Made by a program: the position numbers and the translations under genes. This document shows, piece after piece, positions 11,601 through 23,639 of a stretch of 64,000 nucleotides of DNA. Each line of letters starts with the position of its first letter. Position 1 is the first letter of the stretch. Under the pieces are notes generated by a model. It did no database searches. It saw only the letters and a program-made list of their open reading frames with translations, and was not told the DNA's origin. The stretch comes from Poronia punctata (lineage: Eukaryota > Ascomycota > Sordariomycetes > Xylariales > Xylariaceae): positions 1 to 64,000 of the forward strand of contig MU401623.1 of assembly GCA_022579005.1 (NCBI GenBank). Reading direction: 5' to 3'.

Positions 11601-13400
11601 TTAGCAACATTTTAAAAAAAGTAGCAAATATAACTATAGTATTAGTATAAAGTGCTTTTAATTTAATAAACCTTAACGTAAACATATACTTACATAATTA
11701 ACATTTACTTAGTTTGCATAAAAGTAAAAAAATAATTAAAAACATTACTAAAGTTTATAAAGTTTTTAATACTAAAAAAAAGCACTTAGTTTTTAAAACT
11801 AACATTTTTACTTATATAAAGCTTATATAAACCTAAGCAAATATTTATATTAAACTAATGCTTATAATAGTATAAACATTTTTTTATAGTATATAAAGCA
11901 AAAGTAGTATAAAAGTTTTAAAAAAGTTATATATTAGTATTGCAAATTATAAACTAATTTATTTGCATAGCAGCGTCTACTTTTAGCTTATTATTTTAAA
12001 AGAGGTCGGCAATATAAAGCTTTTTTGCAAGTTATACAGCAAACTGGTTTAAAGCAATAAAAAGCTAAGCAATATATAGTTATTTTTAGTTTATTAAGCT
12101 TTATAAGCTTTTAAGTAAGTTTTAAAAGCTTTTAAAAAAATTTTAAAAGCTTAAAAAAAGATTTTAAAAGCTGCTAAAATCTTAAAAGCTAAAAAAAAAA
12201 CTTTAAAAGCTAAAAAAGAGATTTTAAAAACTAGCAAGTATAAAGCTAAAAAGGTTGCTTTTTAAATTACAAAGTATGTTTAAGCTTATAAAAAGGCCTA
12301 GAAAACTTTTATTTTAGCTTAAAAAGTAACTTAAACTTTATAGCAAGCTTATATTAAGCTTATAGCGCAGCTAACTTAAAGTAAAGGTTATAAGTAGATT
12401 ATAACTAGCACGCCTTTTTTAACAATGCTAGTAAAAAATAGCAGCTTAGTTATACTAAGCTATTATAGTACGTAGTAAATCTAAGCTTAATTAGCTATAA
12501 TAAAAAAGCATGCTAGCACTATAAATTTTTTATTAATAAAAGTTTATATTTAAAAACTAGTTTATTAAAAAAGCTAAAAGTGTTTTATTAGCTATAAAAA
12601 AAGCTTTTGCTTAAGCAAAACTAAAAGCTAGAAATTTTTAGCGTTAAAAAAAGAGCTAAGCAATACTAAGTATACGCTTAACTAGCAAGAGGCAAGCAAC
12701 TAAAGCTAAATATTAAAACGCTTTATTATAGCATTCTTAGTATATAAAAACCTTTTTATTAACATAAACACTAATAAAGTGCTATAATAAAAAAAATTAG
12801 CAATATTTAGTACAAATTGCAATAGCAGTTAAATTAAAAGCCTAGTTAAGCAAATTAAAAAGCAGGTTATTTAAAAAAGGCTAATAGCTAGCATAAGTAA
12901 AAAAAAGCATAAAAAACATTTTAAAATATAGCTATTAAAACAAATTAGCATACTAATTAAACTTAAATATATAAATAAAAAAGTTAAATATAATAAAAAG
13001 TTGTTAGCTATTGTTTATTTTTAATTTTTATGCTTTAATTTTAATTTTATTTTTATTAAAGAAAACCTTTTAAACCCTTTTTTGCCTACTGCAAGCTTTT
13101 TGCTTGCAGTAGGCTTTTTGCTTATAGCGTGCCTTTTGCCTACTGTAAGCTATATGCTTGCTATAAGCTATATGCTTGCTTGCGCTTGCTACAAGCTTTA
13201 AAAATCTTATATTTAAAGTTTAATAGTTACTATTAAAGTTAAAAAGCTTAGTTACAAAATAGTTATATAACAATATAGTTAAATAGTATTTATTATTATT
13301 ATTACTTTTTTATTTAACTAATAAGAGGTTTACGCTGTTTATTTTAACTAATTAGAAAACCAAATAAAAACGACGCTAAAAGTTTGAAAATTTTATTAAC
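5636..13400. repeat. About 7.8-kb AT-rich RIP-like gene desert
   Basis: The composition changes abruptly at about 5636 and returns to normal at about 13400. Inside, AT content is very high, TpA is frequent, and stop codons are dense in every frame; the few short open frames (for example near 10493-10741) are composed of AT-rich codons and show no domain. Purine-rich and pyrimidine-rich stretches near 6500-6980 and a cluster of TTTTAAAAGCT-like units at 12110-12240 are visible. The likely origin is one or more transposons inactivated by RIP, bordering the PKS cluster. Confidence 0.8.
13084..13114. repeat. Perfect 13-bp hairpin in AT-rich block
   Basis: GCCTACTGCAAGC at 13084-13096 is followed by a five-T loop and its exact reverse complement at 13102-13114. 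Degenerate half-copies follow at 13131-13200. It is unusually GC-rich for this block and may mark a transposon end. Confidence 0.7.
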
Positions 13401-13438
13401 TTCCCCCCTATACCTACTTATATATAAAAATTAAAATC

Positions 13439-13520
13439 AAGCTTGCTTTCTTACAACCTCAATCCTAAGACCAAGCAAGCTTTATAGGTCTTAAAATTGT
13501 AGTTATGAGAAAGCAAGCTT
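13439..13520. repeat. Inverted repeat at the edge of the AT-rich block
   Basis: AAGCTTGCTTTCT at 13439-13451 is matched by its exact reverse complement at 13508-13520, with imperfect pairing continuing inward for about six more bases. The 82-bp unit could be a MITE-like remnant or a transcript terminator hairpin. It lies 50 bp beyond the 3' end of the P450 gene. Confidence 0.55.
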
Positions 13521-13570
13521 TCCAATAATGTACCTAACCGTCTTTTTCTTTCATTACCACCTCTCAATGA

Positions 13571-15760
13571 CTAAGTAGATTTGACCCCGATATCCTCCCC
13601 TCGCCGCTTAGTAACCCGGACATCCAAACCTCGTTGTTTCAAAACCCACGCGTTCTCCACAGTGAACCGATTCGGATCGACAAGTTTGAGCTATATCATT
13701 CATGTCTTTATTAGAACAAACTCCCTTCTAGAATATAAAAGGAAACAGAGGATTGACTGATTGATTGACTTACATCATATTCCATAACCAAGAAAGAAAC
13801 CAGCTTCTTCAACTCCAAAATCCCGATATGTTTACCCAGACATACACGTTTCCCCGCACCAAACTGAAACCAAAACATCAATCAGTTTGCCCACTCGGTT
13901 ATTCTGGTTCAAGTAAGTAAGGGGTAGTCGGGTTTAATTACCGTAAGTAAACTCCTATCGAGTACCTTCCTATCCCCCTCAAGCCACCTCTCCGGCCTCC
14001 ATATCTCCGCATCTTCACCAAAGACTGGTGTGTACCTATTCACGACATATGGACTCGCTCCTACGATTGTTCCCTCGGGGATATATTTCCCTTGTATAGT
14101 GATACCGCCGGCGGGAACAATACGTTCGAAAGGGAGGGCGAAAGGGGGGTATACTGCGAATACATCAGTCCAAGTTTCGTTGCTAGCGAGATTGTACTCG
14201 ACTTACATCGCAGGCCTTCTTGGATACAAGCATCTAAATAGGGTAATCCACCGACTTCACTCCATTGGGGGTAGGGTTCTGACACGTTCGCATCGAGAAG
14301 TTCTTGTCGTAGCTTTTCGAGACTTGTTTGGTGTAGTAGTAGATTATCTATAGACAAGTCAGCATTTATTGATAACCGGATGGAGATTGGATAAGAATAT
14401 TGCGACAGGGGGACAGAGCTCGCTGACGGATCAGATTGAAATGCGCATACTAGATAAACGGATTAGATTCTGTCAAAGTCCAAACTGAATTTGATTTCTG
14501 GCAACTCACCACATTACAGTCCTCATAACCGTCCCAACCGAATCAGACCCAGCAAGAACATTGGAGAAAACCCAAGCCAAAGGCGCCCTACCCACCCCCC
14601 AAAATATTAATCTCCTTATCTCACATCATCAAACAAGGACGTCAAAGTAACCTACCACGTAGGTATTTCCGGATTTCCCTCCCGGATTTCCAAATAATGA
14701 TCAAGAAAGTCTTTTCTCCTAGACTCCTTATCCTTATCCTTACTTCCCCTTCTTTCCTCGACATCTTTCGACCTAGCACCCACAACCTTTCCAACGAACC
14801 CCATAATCGACATACCGGGAGTTCGACGAAAGGTATGCGCGATCCTATTCTTATTAATACATTTATCCAGCCATGGGATCTGCGTCATCTATTTTTTTTT
14901 TCTTTTGTCAGCCATCCTTCACTAAAACTCACCCTTACTTTTTCAATATTCCCTGACGAATAATAACCCCTTCCAACGTTCATCTGAGATACCCAAGGTG
15001 GGAAGCAAACATACCGGAGCAGCAGCCTTCATATAGCGAAAAATCGCCAAAATCCTCCCATCCACATCCCTGCCCTGATCCAAGAACCCATATCTTTTCG
15101 AAAAGGTCAGAGTCCCCATGACATCAAAGGCGAAAAACTGCAACCAATCCCCCAAATCAATCTCTTTTCCTGCCATCGTCATCTCATCAAATTGACTTTT
15201 CAAACATTCCAAAACCCCATCAACCGTCTCTTCAAACTGGACAATTCTCGAAAAGGCAAAAAGCGGCGCAATCGGATTCTTGATCCTCTTATGCATATCT
15301 TCATCTTGCGTATTGAAGACAGCCAACATGGTGCCTTGATGCGGGGTATATGCTCTGAGGGCAGCATAGAAATCACTCTTTTATTCCCCCTTATTAGTCA
15401 AAACGTACACACACACACACACACACACATACATACGCGAGGAAAGGGGGGAAGAGTGGATGAAAAAGAAAAGACACAAACCTTGATAAACCCCGTCCGC
15501 ATAGGATAAACAACAGGAATAACCTCCGGATCCCTAACCGAAACCATATTCGGTCCCAGACGAACCACATCTCCGTACACCTCATGTAATTCCCGATGAT
15601 ACAGATGTGCCTTTCCCGTCTGGACCCACCATACTCTTTGCAAGTTCGTGATACTCGCCCAAAAGGGACCGGGGATATGTCGGAGGCGATGCCATGTTTT
15701 TATGGACCAGAGGGTTAATATCGTGATGATGATGAGGAGGAGGGTGGTAGAGGCGGACAT
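13571..15760 (-). CDS. Cytochrome P450 monooxygenase (pisatin demethylase-like), frame problem at intron 4
   Basis: This is an E-class P450 with an N-terminal membrane anchor (about residues 5-20) and a proline-rich IPGP hinge. I resolve eight exons, in gene order: 15760-15482, 15377-15015, 14888-14656, 14587-14510, 14347-14207, 14153-13942, 13863-13774, 13690-13571. The I-helix reads [10 protein letters not shown], the ExxR motif is EGLR, the PERW motif is PERW, and the heme loop is [10 protein letters not shown]. Motif style resembles the pisatin demethylase group. The odd point is the junction of exons 4 and 5: with the GTGAGT donor at 14509 the codon becomes TGA, while the family sequence needs one base fewer (Met-Tyr-Asn-Leu). 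Summed exon lengths (1516 nt) are also not divisible by three. It may be a pseudogene, use an unusual splice, or carry a sequence error. It probably oxidises the cluster's aromatic product; the substrate is unknown. Confidence 0.85.
15407..15430. repeat. (AC)n microsatellite in P450 intron 1
   Basis: A pure CA/TG dinucleotide array lies wholly within the 104-nt first intron (15378-15481) of the P450 gene, near its 3' half. It does not touch the splice sites. Confidence 0.85.
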
Positions 15761-16580
15761 ATTGTTTATTTCATCAAGAATGGAGATGTGAAAAAGAAGG
15801 GGGATTCGCAGATGGCTTGTACGTATAAGGTAGGTAGGTACGGTATGAAGCTGAGTTAAGACGTATCGATCTCAACTCACGTTTCGATTTTCAATCACGA
15901 CGACGTGAGTACATGTTGACACCGATGGAACAGGTAGTCTCGAGTGAGAGGGTAACGCAACTGCATTGGTGAGAGAAGATACATTGAATACTCGTAGGTC
16001 TGTAAGTACTTACATACATGTAGGTTAGATACCGTAGGTAGTAGCGTTCTTGGCATGCGGGCTGTCACAAGTCGGGGCTTGTTCTGATAGGGTGCTGCTT
16101 TTGCCATATCCTTGCCTACACGTACAACCACATATACTAGACTAGGTATTCCCGATAATAACCAGCTTGGCGGCATGATAATAAGCTACCAATCTATCGA
16201 GTTTAGGTTAAATGCCTAGTTTGACGCATACAAAGACTTGATCTAAAAATATGACGGATTTGAATTTCCAGGCGGGGGAAATGGCTAATTCGTCCCCGTG
16301 GGAAGGACCGGGGAACCCGGGCACCGACAATAAGTGACAATGACATCAGCCCACGTGCCATGATTTCAAATGGTAGACCGTCTGAACCACCTAACCTAAC
16401 CTGCCTACGAACACACATGGCGCATTTAGGGATAGAAGAAATACAAATTATATACATCGTCTACTAGCTCAAGCACTCTTGATCATGTACGTAGGTAGGG
16501 TACTTGGCTTTGTCTAGTTAATTAACAACATCACCGCTATCATTTCCTAAAATAACAAAATACCCGTCTAATAAGACACC
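15761..16580. other. Intergenic between P450 and FAD oxidase
   Basis: This 820-bp stretch is the P450 promoter and the FAD oxidase 3' flank, as both genes lie on the minus strand. It holds GTAGGTAGGTAC-type tracts (about 15830-15842) and one copy of the TACTCGTA 8-mer (15989-15996). No gene is seen. Confidence 0.5.
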
Positions 16581-18343
16581 TTACTTTGAAGGTAAAGGAT
16601 TACAATACCTAAAGACATTCTTGGGATCCCACTTCTTCTTCAACTGCAACAGACGAGGCAACTTGTCCTTTCCAAACTTCTGCTCGGGCGTCTCATCACC
16701 ATAAGCATAGCTTACGTATGCCGACAAGTCGGGATATCCCGATGTAGCGACGATATCGTCGCGTAACTCCACCGCGAATTCATTCGCCGTCTTGCCAAAG
16801 GGGTTGTCTAGGCCTGTCCAACGCATTTGAAGCATGCTGTAGTATTATAACCTTATTAGCCTTTCCCCTCCCCAAACAAAAACAGGGGCTAGACTAGGTA
16901 GTCTGGGTAACTTACAAGTTTCCTCTCGCATCTCTCCACGGATAAGCCGTCGCATCATCGGGCACAGCCAGCGCGGCATCATTGGAAAACGTCTCCAGAA
17001 TGATGGCGGATGCGCGAGAATCCGGATACTTCTTCAGGAAAGCGTCGAACTTGTCGAAAACCGAAACGTAAGTATCGGCATCGAATTTCCGGACGTTGAC
17101 AGTGTGGATGGCTTGTAAGCTTTCGAGTGCGCTACATGAAGCATCCGTCACCCCCATGAGGACCACACTAGGGATTTCCGTAAAGGGAATCATCCTGGCA
17201 TCGACCACAACGGGGTTAAGATCGAAGAACGGGGCTAGTTTCGCACGGGCTTCCTCCTCTGTTCCGACGTAGATGAGTGTAGACAAGATGCTCGTCTTTT
17301 CATCATCACCCAACGTTAGTCTCGTCTTTCATCCAGAGAAAGGACAGAGTGTAGGGACACTCACCTGGTTGGTATTCGCATCCCAGAAGAAAGCACCAGA
17401 GAAGCCCAGCTGGGACGGCATGTTATTGTTATACTTCTGCATCGCATTAAAGTAGTCCGTCTTCTGACCAGCACTGTAGACAAGGTCGGCGTAAAACACC
17501 TTCCCGCTGTTCACCGGCTTGTGTAGTTTATACACTGCCGAAGTGATGATGCCGAAATTCGTGCCCGCTCCCCTGATAGCCCAGAACAAGTCGGGATTCG
17601 ATTTGGCCGATACATCGATGAGATCTCCCTTGGCCGTGACCACTCTGGCGGAGACGAGCGAGTCGATGACGAGGCCGAAAGTGCCTTCCAAGTATCCTAT
17701 GCCTCCACCGATACCCGAGCCGATGTAACCAGCACAGTTACAAGCACCGGACGCTGCGGACATGTGCGATTTTAGTACCTATTCCAACCATTGGCACCGA
17801 CGATAAGGGGAACCCTACGTATCTGAAAGCCAGCTGCAGCAACTGGTGCAACGACATCACGGATCTTGGCGCCGCCGCCAATAGTCACCGTTGCACTATC
17901 TTTGTGGACCGTGACCTTGTTTAGGCGGCTGAGATCGATAGCGAGGCCATTTTGCAACTTTTGCACCGTGGTGCCAAAGTTATGTCTACCACCAGTTGCG
18001 AGAAATGGAATTCCGGCAGCAGTCGCGACTGTCACCTATAATATTTTTTAATCAATCAATTAAGTATCAATTTAATTTATTTATTTGTTCCTTTGTTTCT
18101 CCTACTTACAACAGAAGCCACTTCCTCTTCACTTCCTGGTGAGACAGCAGCACAGTAACTCGGCCCCCCATACGCATTCCACCTTATAGTCGCATTCGTA
18201 AATGCGTCTGAGCCGGGGAACACGACCTTGGAGTGTGCGGGCCAACAAGCATTGCGGCACGCCGCCTCGGTGTTGAGGGCGGTGGCCATCGCTCGCCAGG
18301 CGAGGAGGAGAAAAAGACTGACGAAGCCGATCTGATGCTTCAT
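16581..18343 (-). CDS. Secreted FAD-linked oxidase, berberine-bridge (BBE) type
   Basis: Five exons (18343-18110, 18035-17819, 17753-17365, 17295-16916, 16836-16581) join in frame to give 491 residues. A signal peptide (about 1-22) directs it to the secretory pathway. The FAD_binding_4 domain carries the GGRHN motif with His96 and the ACNCAGY segment with Cys155 or Cys157, matching the His and Cys that hold FAD bicovalently in this family. The C-terminal BBE motif ends DPKNVFRY. Intron 2 has a textbook TACTAA branch site. Such enzymes catalyse two-electron oxidations, often with ring closure; in plants, BBE-type enzymes cyclise prenylated phenols. Next to a prenyltransferase and PKS, an oxidative cyclase role is a reasonable inference, but alcohol or sugar oxidation is possible. 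Confidence 0.92.
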
Positions 18344-19711
18344 TGCCGATCAATCAATCTGGGCTCTTTTTCTTCTAGAAGAAAAGAAAAAAAAAGAGAG
18401 ACAGAGATGAGGAAACACAGTTTGGGAAACAATTGTGTACTTACTCGTACGGGCTTGGCCCTTTAACATATACGTCTTAGTGTCTAATTTCCCCGTAGCC
18501 AAGTTCTAATTTTCCTTGATTGACTTCTGTACTCGTACGTGTGTACGTTCAATTACACGTACACATACCTAATAGGTAACTCGAAGGATTGATTCCTAGT
18601 CTTTGGGCAACGGAATGGCTTGCCTCAATCGTTCATCGGGGTAAACTAGTCTAGCGTAGCTGAATCTCGCCCTGATGAAATGTGGGATTAGCAAGAGTTG
18701 GAGCTGAGCTTATTACGCAAAATGGATGGGATGGTAAGTATCGTGGCTAACACTGACAAACTGACAAAGATCCTGTTCGTTTTTGTATCCCTGGTCGTGC
18801 AAGATCGCTTTAATTATACCAGGGTAGGAGCGATGTACGGTGCGCATATCATCAGGAAAGAGTGATCGTCACGGTGTAAATCACTGTATTGCTATGTTCT
18901 AACCTTTGCCTCAACGTAAGAGAACAAGAGCGAGCTTGGACCTACTTCTGTTACATATACCTACTACCAACAGTCAACCACGGAAAATGTCATCAAATAG
19001 AATATTCCCTCTCGCTTCTCTACGATACAACCTAAAACTCGGCTTATTTTAATTTCATCAACAAACTTTCAAAACATACTCGTACAAGTACAGAACTTTT
19101 ACAACTCGCTGCACAAGACACGTGTGACACTACTCCGAATGCTACCACCCTGCATTAGCCTGATGCGCCAACTGAATCCTTTTGATGCCACTCTACTCAG
19201 TACATATAATAAGGGAAGTAAAGTCTGACACCCCCCCTTTTATCCTCTTTATTACCGGTGCCCCAAGTCGACTCGAGTCGATACAGCAAACGTCGGGGAC
19301 CATCATCATTTGCTGCGCCGCTCGACTACTCCACTGCAGGGTACACGTAAGATGCAACTCTTATCAAAGCTTACTCGCGTCTTTCCTGCTTTTCTTCTCC
19401 GTCTAGACCACCGAGTATGTCGGGTTAAAGAAGAGAGCGTCATATAAACAACGCCACTGTCATTGCTGACGATACCCTACTGTTTCATTTTTGCCACGCC
19501 ACGTTTTTGTATTATGCCGCATTATCCCGTTGTCTCAGTCTACACCTCCTTTTTCTCCCTTTTTTCTTCTTTTGCGCTTTTACATGATCCCCTCTAATAT
19601 TATTGCTTATTATGTTTCAACAACAGCATCAGTCGGTGGCTGTCCAGTGCTATATGTACAAGCGATTTATCAGTGTAACCGAAGAATGAATGGTGCACTA
19701 AATATAGGTAT
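18344..19711. other. Intergenic, no gene seen
   Basis: The 1.4-kb stretch upstream of the FAD oxidase holds three copies of the TACTCGTA 8-mer (18442, 18530, 19077) and pyrimidine-rich text near 19540-19580. I see no coding region or RNA gene. Confidence 0.5.
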
Positions 19712-21240
19712 TTAACGGGCGATACCCGTAGTATTGCCACCGGCTTCCCAAGAATGTTGCATCGTCCTGTCGTAATCGCGTCGGTCCGCCACCGTAGTCG
19801 TAACATCCGTAGTCCTCAAGATGCCTTCTTCAGGGTGCCGATCCACAGAGGTATTAGATTGTACCACCGTGCTTGACGGCGGTATGTTGGTCAGAGGGAT
19901 CTCGTCGAGTTCTCTATAATCTCCGTATTTGTAGCCTTGCCTTTCCGTGTCCCGCCACGAAATCGGTTTTGACGCAGTGGTGCTGGACTTGTAGCCGCCG
20001 CTAACCACCGTTTGCGGCTTGCCCATCAGTCTCTTCACCGCGATCGGAGCGGACGGTGCGCAGTAGACTAATATACCCGCTGACATCTCGGCTAGACACC
20101 ATAGATCCGTCCCGGCGATATTGTATGCTTGGTCTGGCGAGTTTGCGAATTTGAATGATGTCGCTATCCTGAAACTCGTCGAGATGACAGCCCTGCGTGT
20201 CCTGTCAGCATGTCCGGATGCGCCTTGACCTTTTTGTTCTTGCCAGAAATAACATGGCACACTGAGAGAGTACTTACAGTATACCCAAGGCAAACAGGAG
20301 CGACACACCAAGTTTCTTCTGAAAGGAAAGATGCAAGCCCCAAATGACGCGATGGGGGAGAACTAAAATGATGACGTCGAAGACGAGGTTGATGATGGGC
20401 GCGATGTAAATAGTCGCCAGCGCATTGTTGCAAGTCCCGATCACCAGAAAATTCCAAAACTTCTCTCGCGGTTCACACGCGAAGACGACGAGAAAAAGCA
20501 TGATGACCGAGGCGGCGAAGTTGAGGGCCGCGACTATGTAGCACGTCCACCAGAACATGTTCCGAGTACCTCGGGGAACGAAGATTCGGGCCCATTCGAG
20601 GACGATGGCGCCTTTGATAAGGCTCATGGTGATGAAGTAGGTCAGGATTGCGACGTAAAAGAGCTGACGAGTCTGTGTTAGTAGGTTAGACATGGAAGAA
20701 ACGAGCTGGGCGTTCTCACGTATAGGTAGTCTGCGATATCCCGAAGACGGATATCCCACTGGTGGACGAAATAGCCATGTTGGGTAGTGGCGGTATAAAG
20801 GTAACCGATGAATACGGCCCAACTTATCTATGCCAGTCCGTGGTCAGTCGCGACGCATGTTGAGGCGATTTTGGCTTTGCGCCCAGCTAGAACCGAGACC
20901 AAACTTACAATTGAGATCAAGGCCAACCCTTACGTCGCAGATTCGCACGTTAGCTGGATCGGACGGGGAAGTTGAGCATATGTTATCTCTGGGTCACAAG
21001 CGTACCATCTTCAAAATACACCCTCCTCGTATGTACCGCCTTTCCATAGGCTGCTAGAAAAATGAATGTTGTTGTCACGACAATCACGGTAGCTAATACA
21101 CCATGCGCAATGGATGACTCGTTTGGCGGATGCTCGAAGTTTGGAATAATACCGTTCGGGGGCGGTAACGCTGAATCGTTGAGGGCCGCTTGTTGCTGTT
21201 CCGGACTGAGGTTATGGAATGCTATGGCCGGGTCCGCCAT
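19712..21240 (-). CDS. Rhodopsin-domain (PTH11/SAT4-type) integral membrane protein
   Basis: Five exons (21240-21006, 20928-20909, 20827-20720, 20672-20278, 20192-19712) join in frame to 412 residues; the second exon is only 20 nt. The protein has an extracellular-type N-terminus, about seven hydrophobic segments, a Trp-Ala-Arg-Ile-Phe-Val-Pro loop, conserved cysteines (FACEP and IGTCNN) and a long hydrophilic C-terminal tail, the pattern of the fungal rhodopsin_domain family (PTH11-related). These proteins are thought to act as surface receptors or sensors; no transporter signature is present. It sits between the FAD oxidase and the prenyltransferase and is transcribed divergently from the latter. 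Whether it belongs functionally to the cluster is unknown; such proteins are often found in fungal clusters. Confidence 0.85.
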
Positions 21241-22216
21241 GACTGTAAGTCGTGAAGAGATGTAGCGGCAGGAGTGGGGGAGCGAGAGAAGTCCTGCAGC
21301 CGTCGAGGCTTTACGCGTTTACGAGCAAACCGGGGATGCCTAAGTATATAAAGATACTTCCTCCCACCTACGAGTACCTACTACATCAAGTTCACGCTTG
21401 TACGTGTACGTAGGTAAGCTGGTGCCGGCAGCTGAGCTGGGAGAGTGTTGCTAATTCTAGAATGGTTTAGTTTAGGAGGAATGGCGGCGTAAAAACAGTT
21501 CTCCGGTTTTTGTTGGCACCTACCTAACCCAACATAGTTCGGACTTGGACGGCAAGCACACACTTCTTATAGCGTAAAAGTAGGTGGCAGGCACGGGCAG
21601 GCCAAGTGATGTAAGATCATGTTAGCGGGGGAGTACAATTTACTACCCACCCTGTTTCCGCTGGTCTCAAATATTTGGAGCGGCGTTTACATCGATGGAG
21701 ACATTCACGGTCTTGTGGACTTGCACGAAAAGATTACAACGCACGGAAGACAGTAGCACTAACCTATGCAAAATATGAAGAAATGTACATGCAGGGCAGT
21801 CGATATTTGAGTATGCGCGTAGTCGAGCAGACTCAGAGATGTACAGGTAGCTACATACATACATGTATGTACATTGCGTCTACAAGTCTGCGCGCATCAC
21901 TTAATTTGTAGACTGGTTAATTGCAAAGGACAAGCCGAGTGATGGGGTAGGCACACCCCGGTACCTACGAGGTGCTTATAATGCGACCAAGAGACGGGTC
22001 GGCACTGCCCCGCACTCACTACAACCCGGGCCATCACGTACTTTAGATACTACCGACCTATGATACAAGTACTTTACATTTACAAGACGGTAGGTACAGA
22101 ATATAATTGTAATATCCCCCCCTGGTTCGCATTGCCCGTGCACGCTCTCCGAGGGTTTCAGTTTGGGATGTTTAATTCTTGACGCATATTGGATTTCGAA
22201 TCAGTTTACATCAAAA
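21241..22216. promoter_or_regulatory. Divergent intergenic region of the cluster
   Basis: This 976-bp stretch lies between the start of the membrane protein (minus) and the start of the prenyltransferase (plus), so it should hold both promoters. It contains a TACGAGTA copy (21369-21376), a palindromic ACATACATGTATGT tract near 21855-21875 and GTACC/GGTAC-rich text. No clear consensus operator is evident. Confidence 0.45.
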
Positions 22217-23639
22217 ATGTCTAAGCAAGGGACACACCAAAATCATCCGCCGACCAAGGTTTGGCAATCGCTCAAAACATGCCTAGCTCCCCAGGACCCA
22301 GATGTCGAGTTTTGGTGGCAGCTAACTGGTTACCATCTTGCTCACATGGTAGACGCTGCGGCATATCCTGTAGAGAGACAGTATGAAATATTACTTTTTC
22401 ATTACCAATGGATTGTGGGTTTCCTCATCAGCTTGGAAATGAAACCGTCTGTTTCCATCTAACGCCCTTTCCAGGTCCCCAGACTTGGGCCGGCACCGGG
22501 ATCAGATGGTCTGGCAAAATGGACTTCATTCATGGCACATGAGGGCTCACCGTTGGAGTATTCCTGGAGGTGGAATTCCTCGAGTCCAGATTCAAAGCCG
22601 GAGATTCGGTATTCATGGGAGCCCTTCAATCCGGGCTCTGGTGGTACCTCTGACCCCTCGAATCATGCCCTCTCGGTCGACTACATGCAGAAAGTCGCAG
22701 CGGTCCTTCCCGATGTTGACTTTACCTGGGCAAACCATTTCCTTGCTGAAATAGAGCAGGGAGATCGGGCATCGTCCAATTTCCTGCATGCCGTCGAGTT
22801 CCATCGCGAACAGCCGTTTGATCTGAAATCGTACTTCCTGCCAAGGAACCTCAAGCTCCTCGAAGGGGGCGATTCGAACACAATGGAGGAGTGGTATCGG
22901 GCGATCAAGAAGCTCAGCACACACAATCCAAGTTGCGATGTCATGATGGATTTTCTCGCCAACAGCCCCGAAGGCAAAATCATGGTACCAGCGTATGTAC
23001 TCACGACGCCGTCTTTCCTTGACCATCTCGAGTTGAACGTCTACTAACATTTCTACACAACACAGCGTATTGGCCATGGATGACGTGAAACCAAGCCAGT
23101 CGAGGTTAAAGGTCTACTTCACCACACCGCACACGAGCTTTGCATCGTTACGAAGGATTATGACGATGGATGGCACCCTCGAAGTGCCGGAGACGAGTAT
23201 CCAAGACGTACGCTCTCTCGTTGAAGCTATACTGGATCTGCCAAAAGACTATCCAGAAGACGCCAACGTGCCGACGACGGACCCGGTCGGGAAAACATGG
23301 GTCGACACGAAAGACTTGGTAGAGTGTTTTGTTTATTTCTTCGACATTGCGCCCGGAAGAGAGAAGCCGGACGTGAAGCTGTACCTCCCTACGAGACGGT
23401 ATGGCCCCGATGATCTCACCATCTCGCACCGACTTATGGACTGGATGAAGTCGCGAGGCCGGGGCGGCTATTGTGACGAATACTTGCGGATGATGCAGGT
23501 AGTGGGAGAGCACAGGGGTCTCGAGAATGGCAAGGGGATCCACAGTTACATCAGCTATCATGTGAACAAAAACGGTGAAGCGGACATCAAGTCTTACTTC
23601 ACCCCGGAAACCTATCACCCAGCGCGCTTCAATCGGTAA
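22217..23639 (+). CDS. DMATS-type aromatic prenyltransferase
   Basis: Three exons (22217-22414, 22475-22992, 23066-23639) join in frame to 429 residues, the usual size of the family. Enzymes of this ABBA-fold group transfer dimethylallyl or longer prenyl groups to aromatic rings without the DDxxD motif of terpene enzymes. Family landmarks are present: the VPRLGPAP segment, Glu94 in GSPLEYS (matching the catalytic Glu near the N-terminus), SRLKVYF, DVKLYLP, and the C-terminal SYISYHV...IKSYFTPETY. I chose the ATG at 22217 because no upstream in-frame ATG exists. It is 1.2 kb upstream of, and co-oriented with, the non-reducing PKS, so the natural acceptor is probably the PKS-made phenolic aldehyde rather than tryptophan. 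This is inference. Confidence 0.95.

Noticed and set aside
1..13400. CRISPR array or bacterial-type mobile element in the repeats
   Set aside because: The genome is eukaryotic, and the repeats are microsatellites and RIP-decayed DNA without regular spacer structure.
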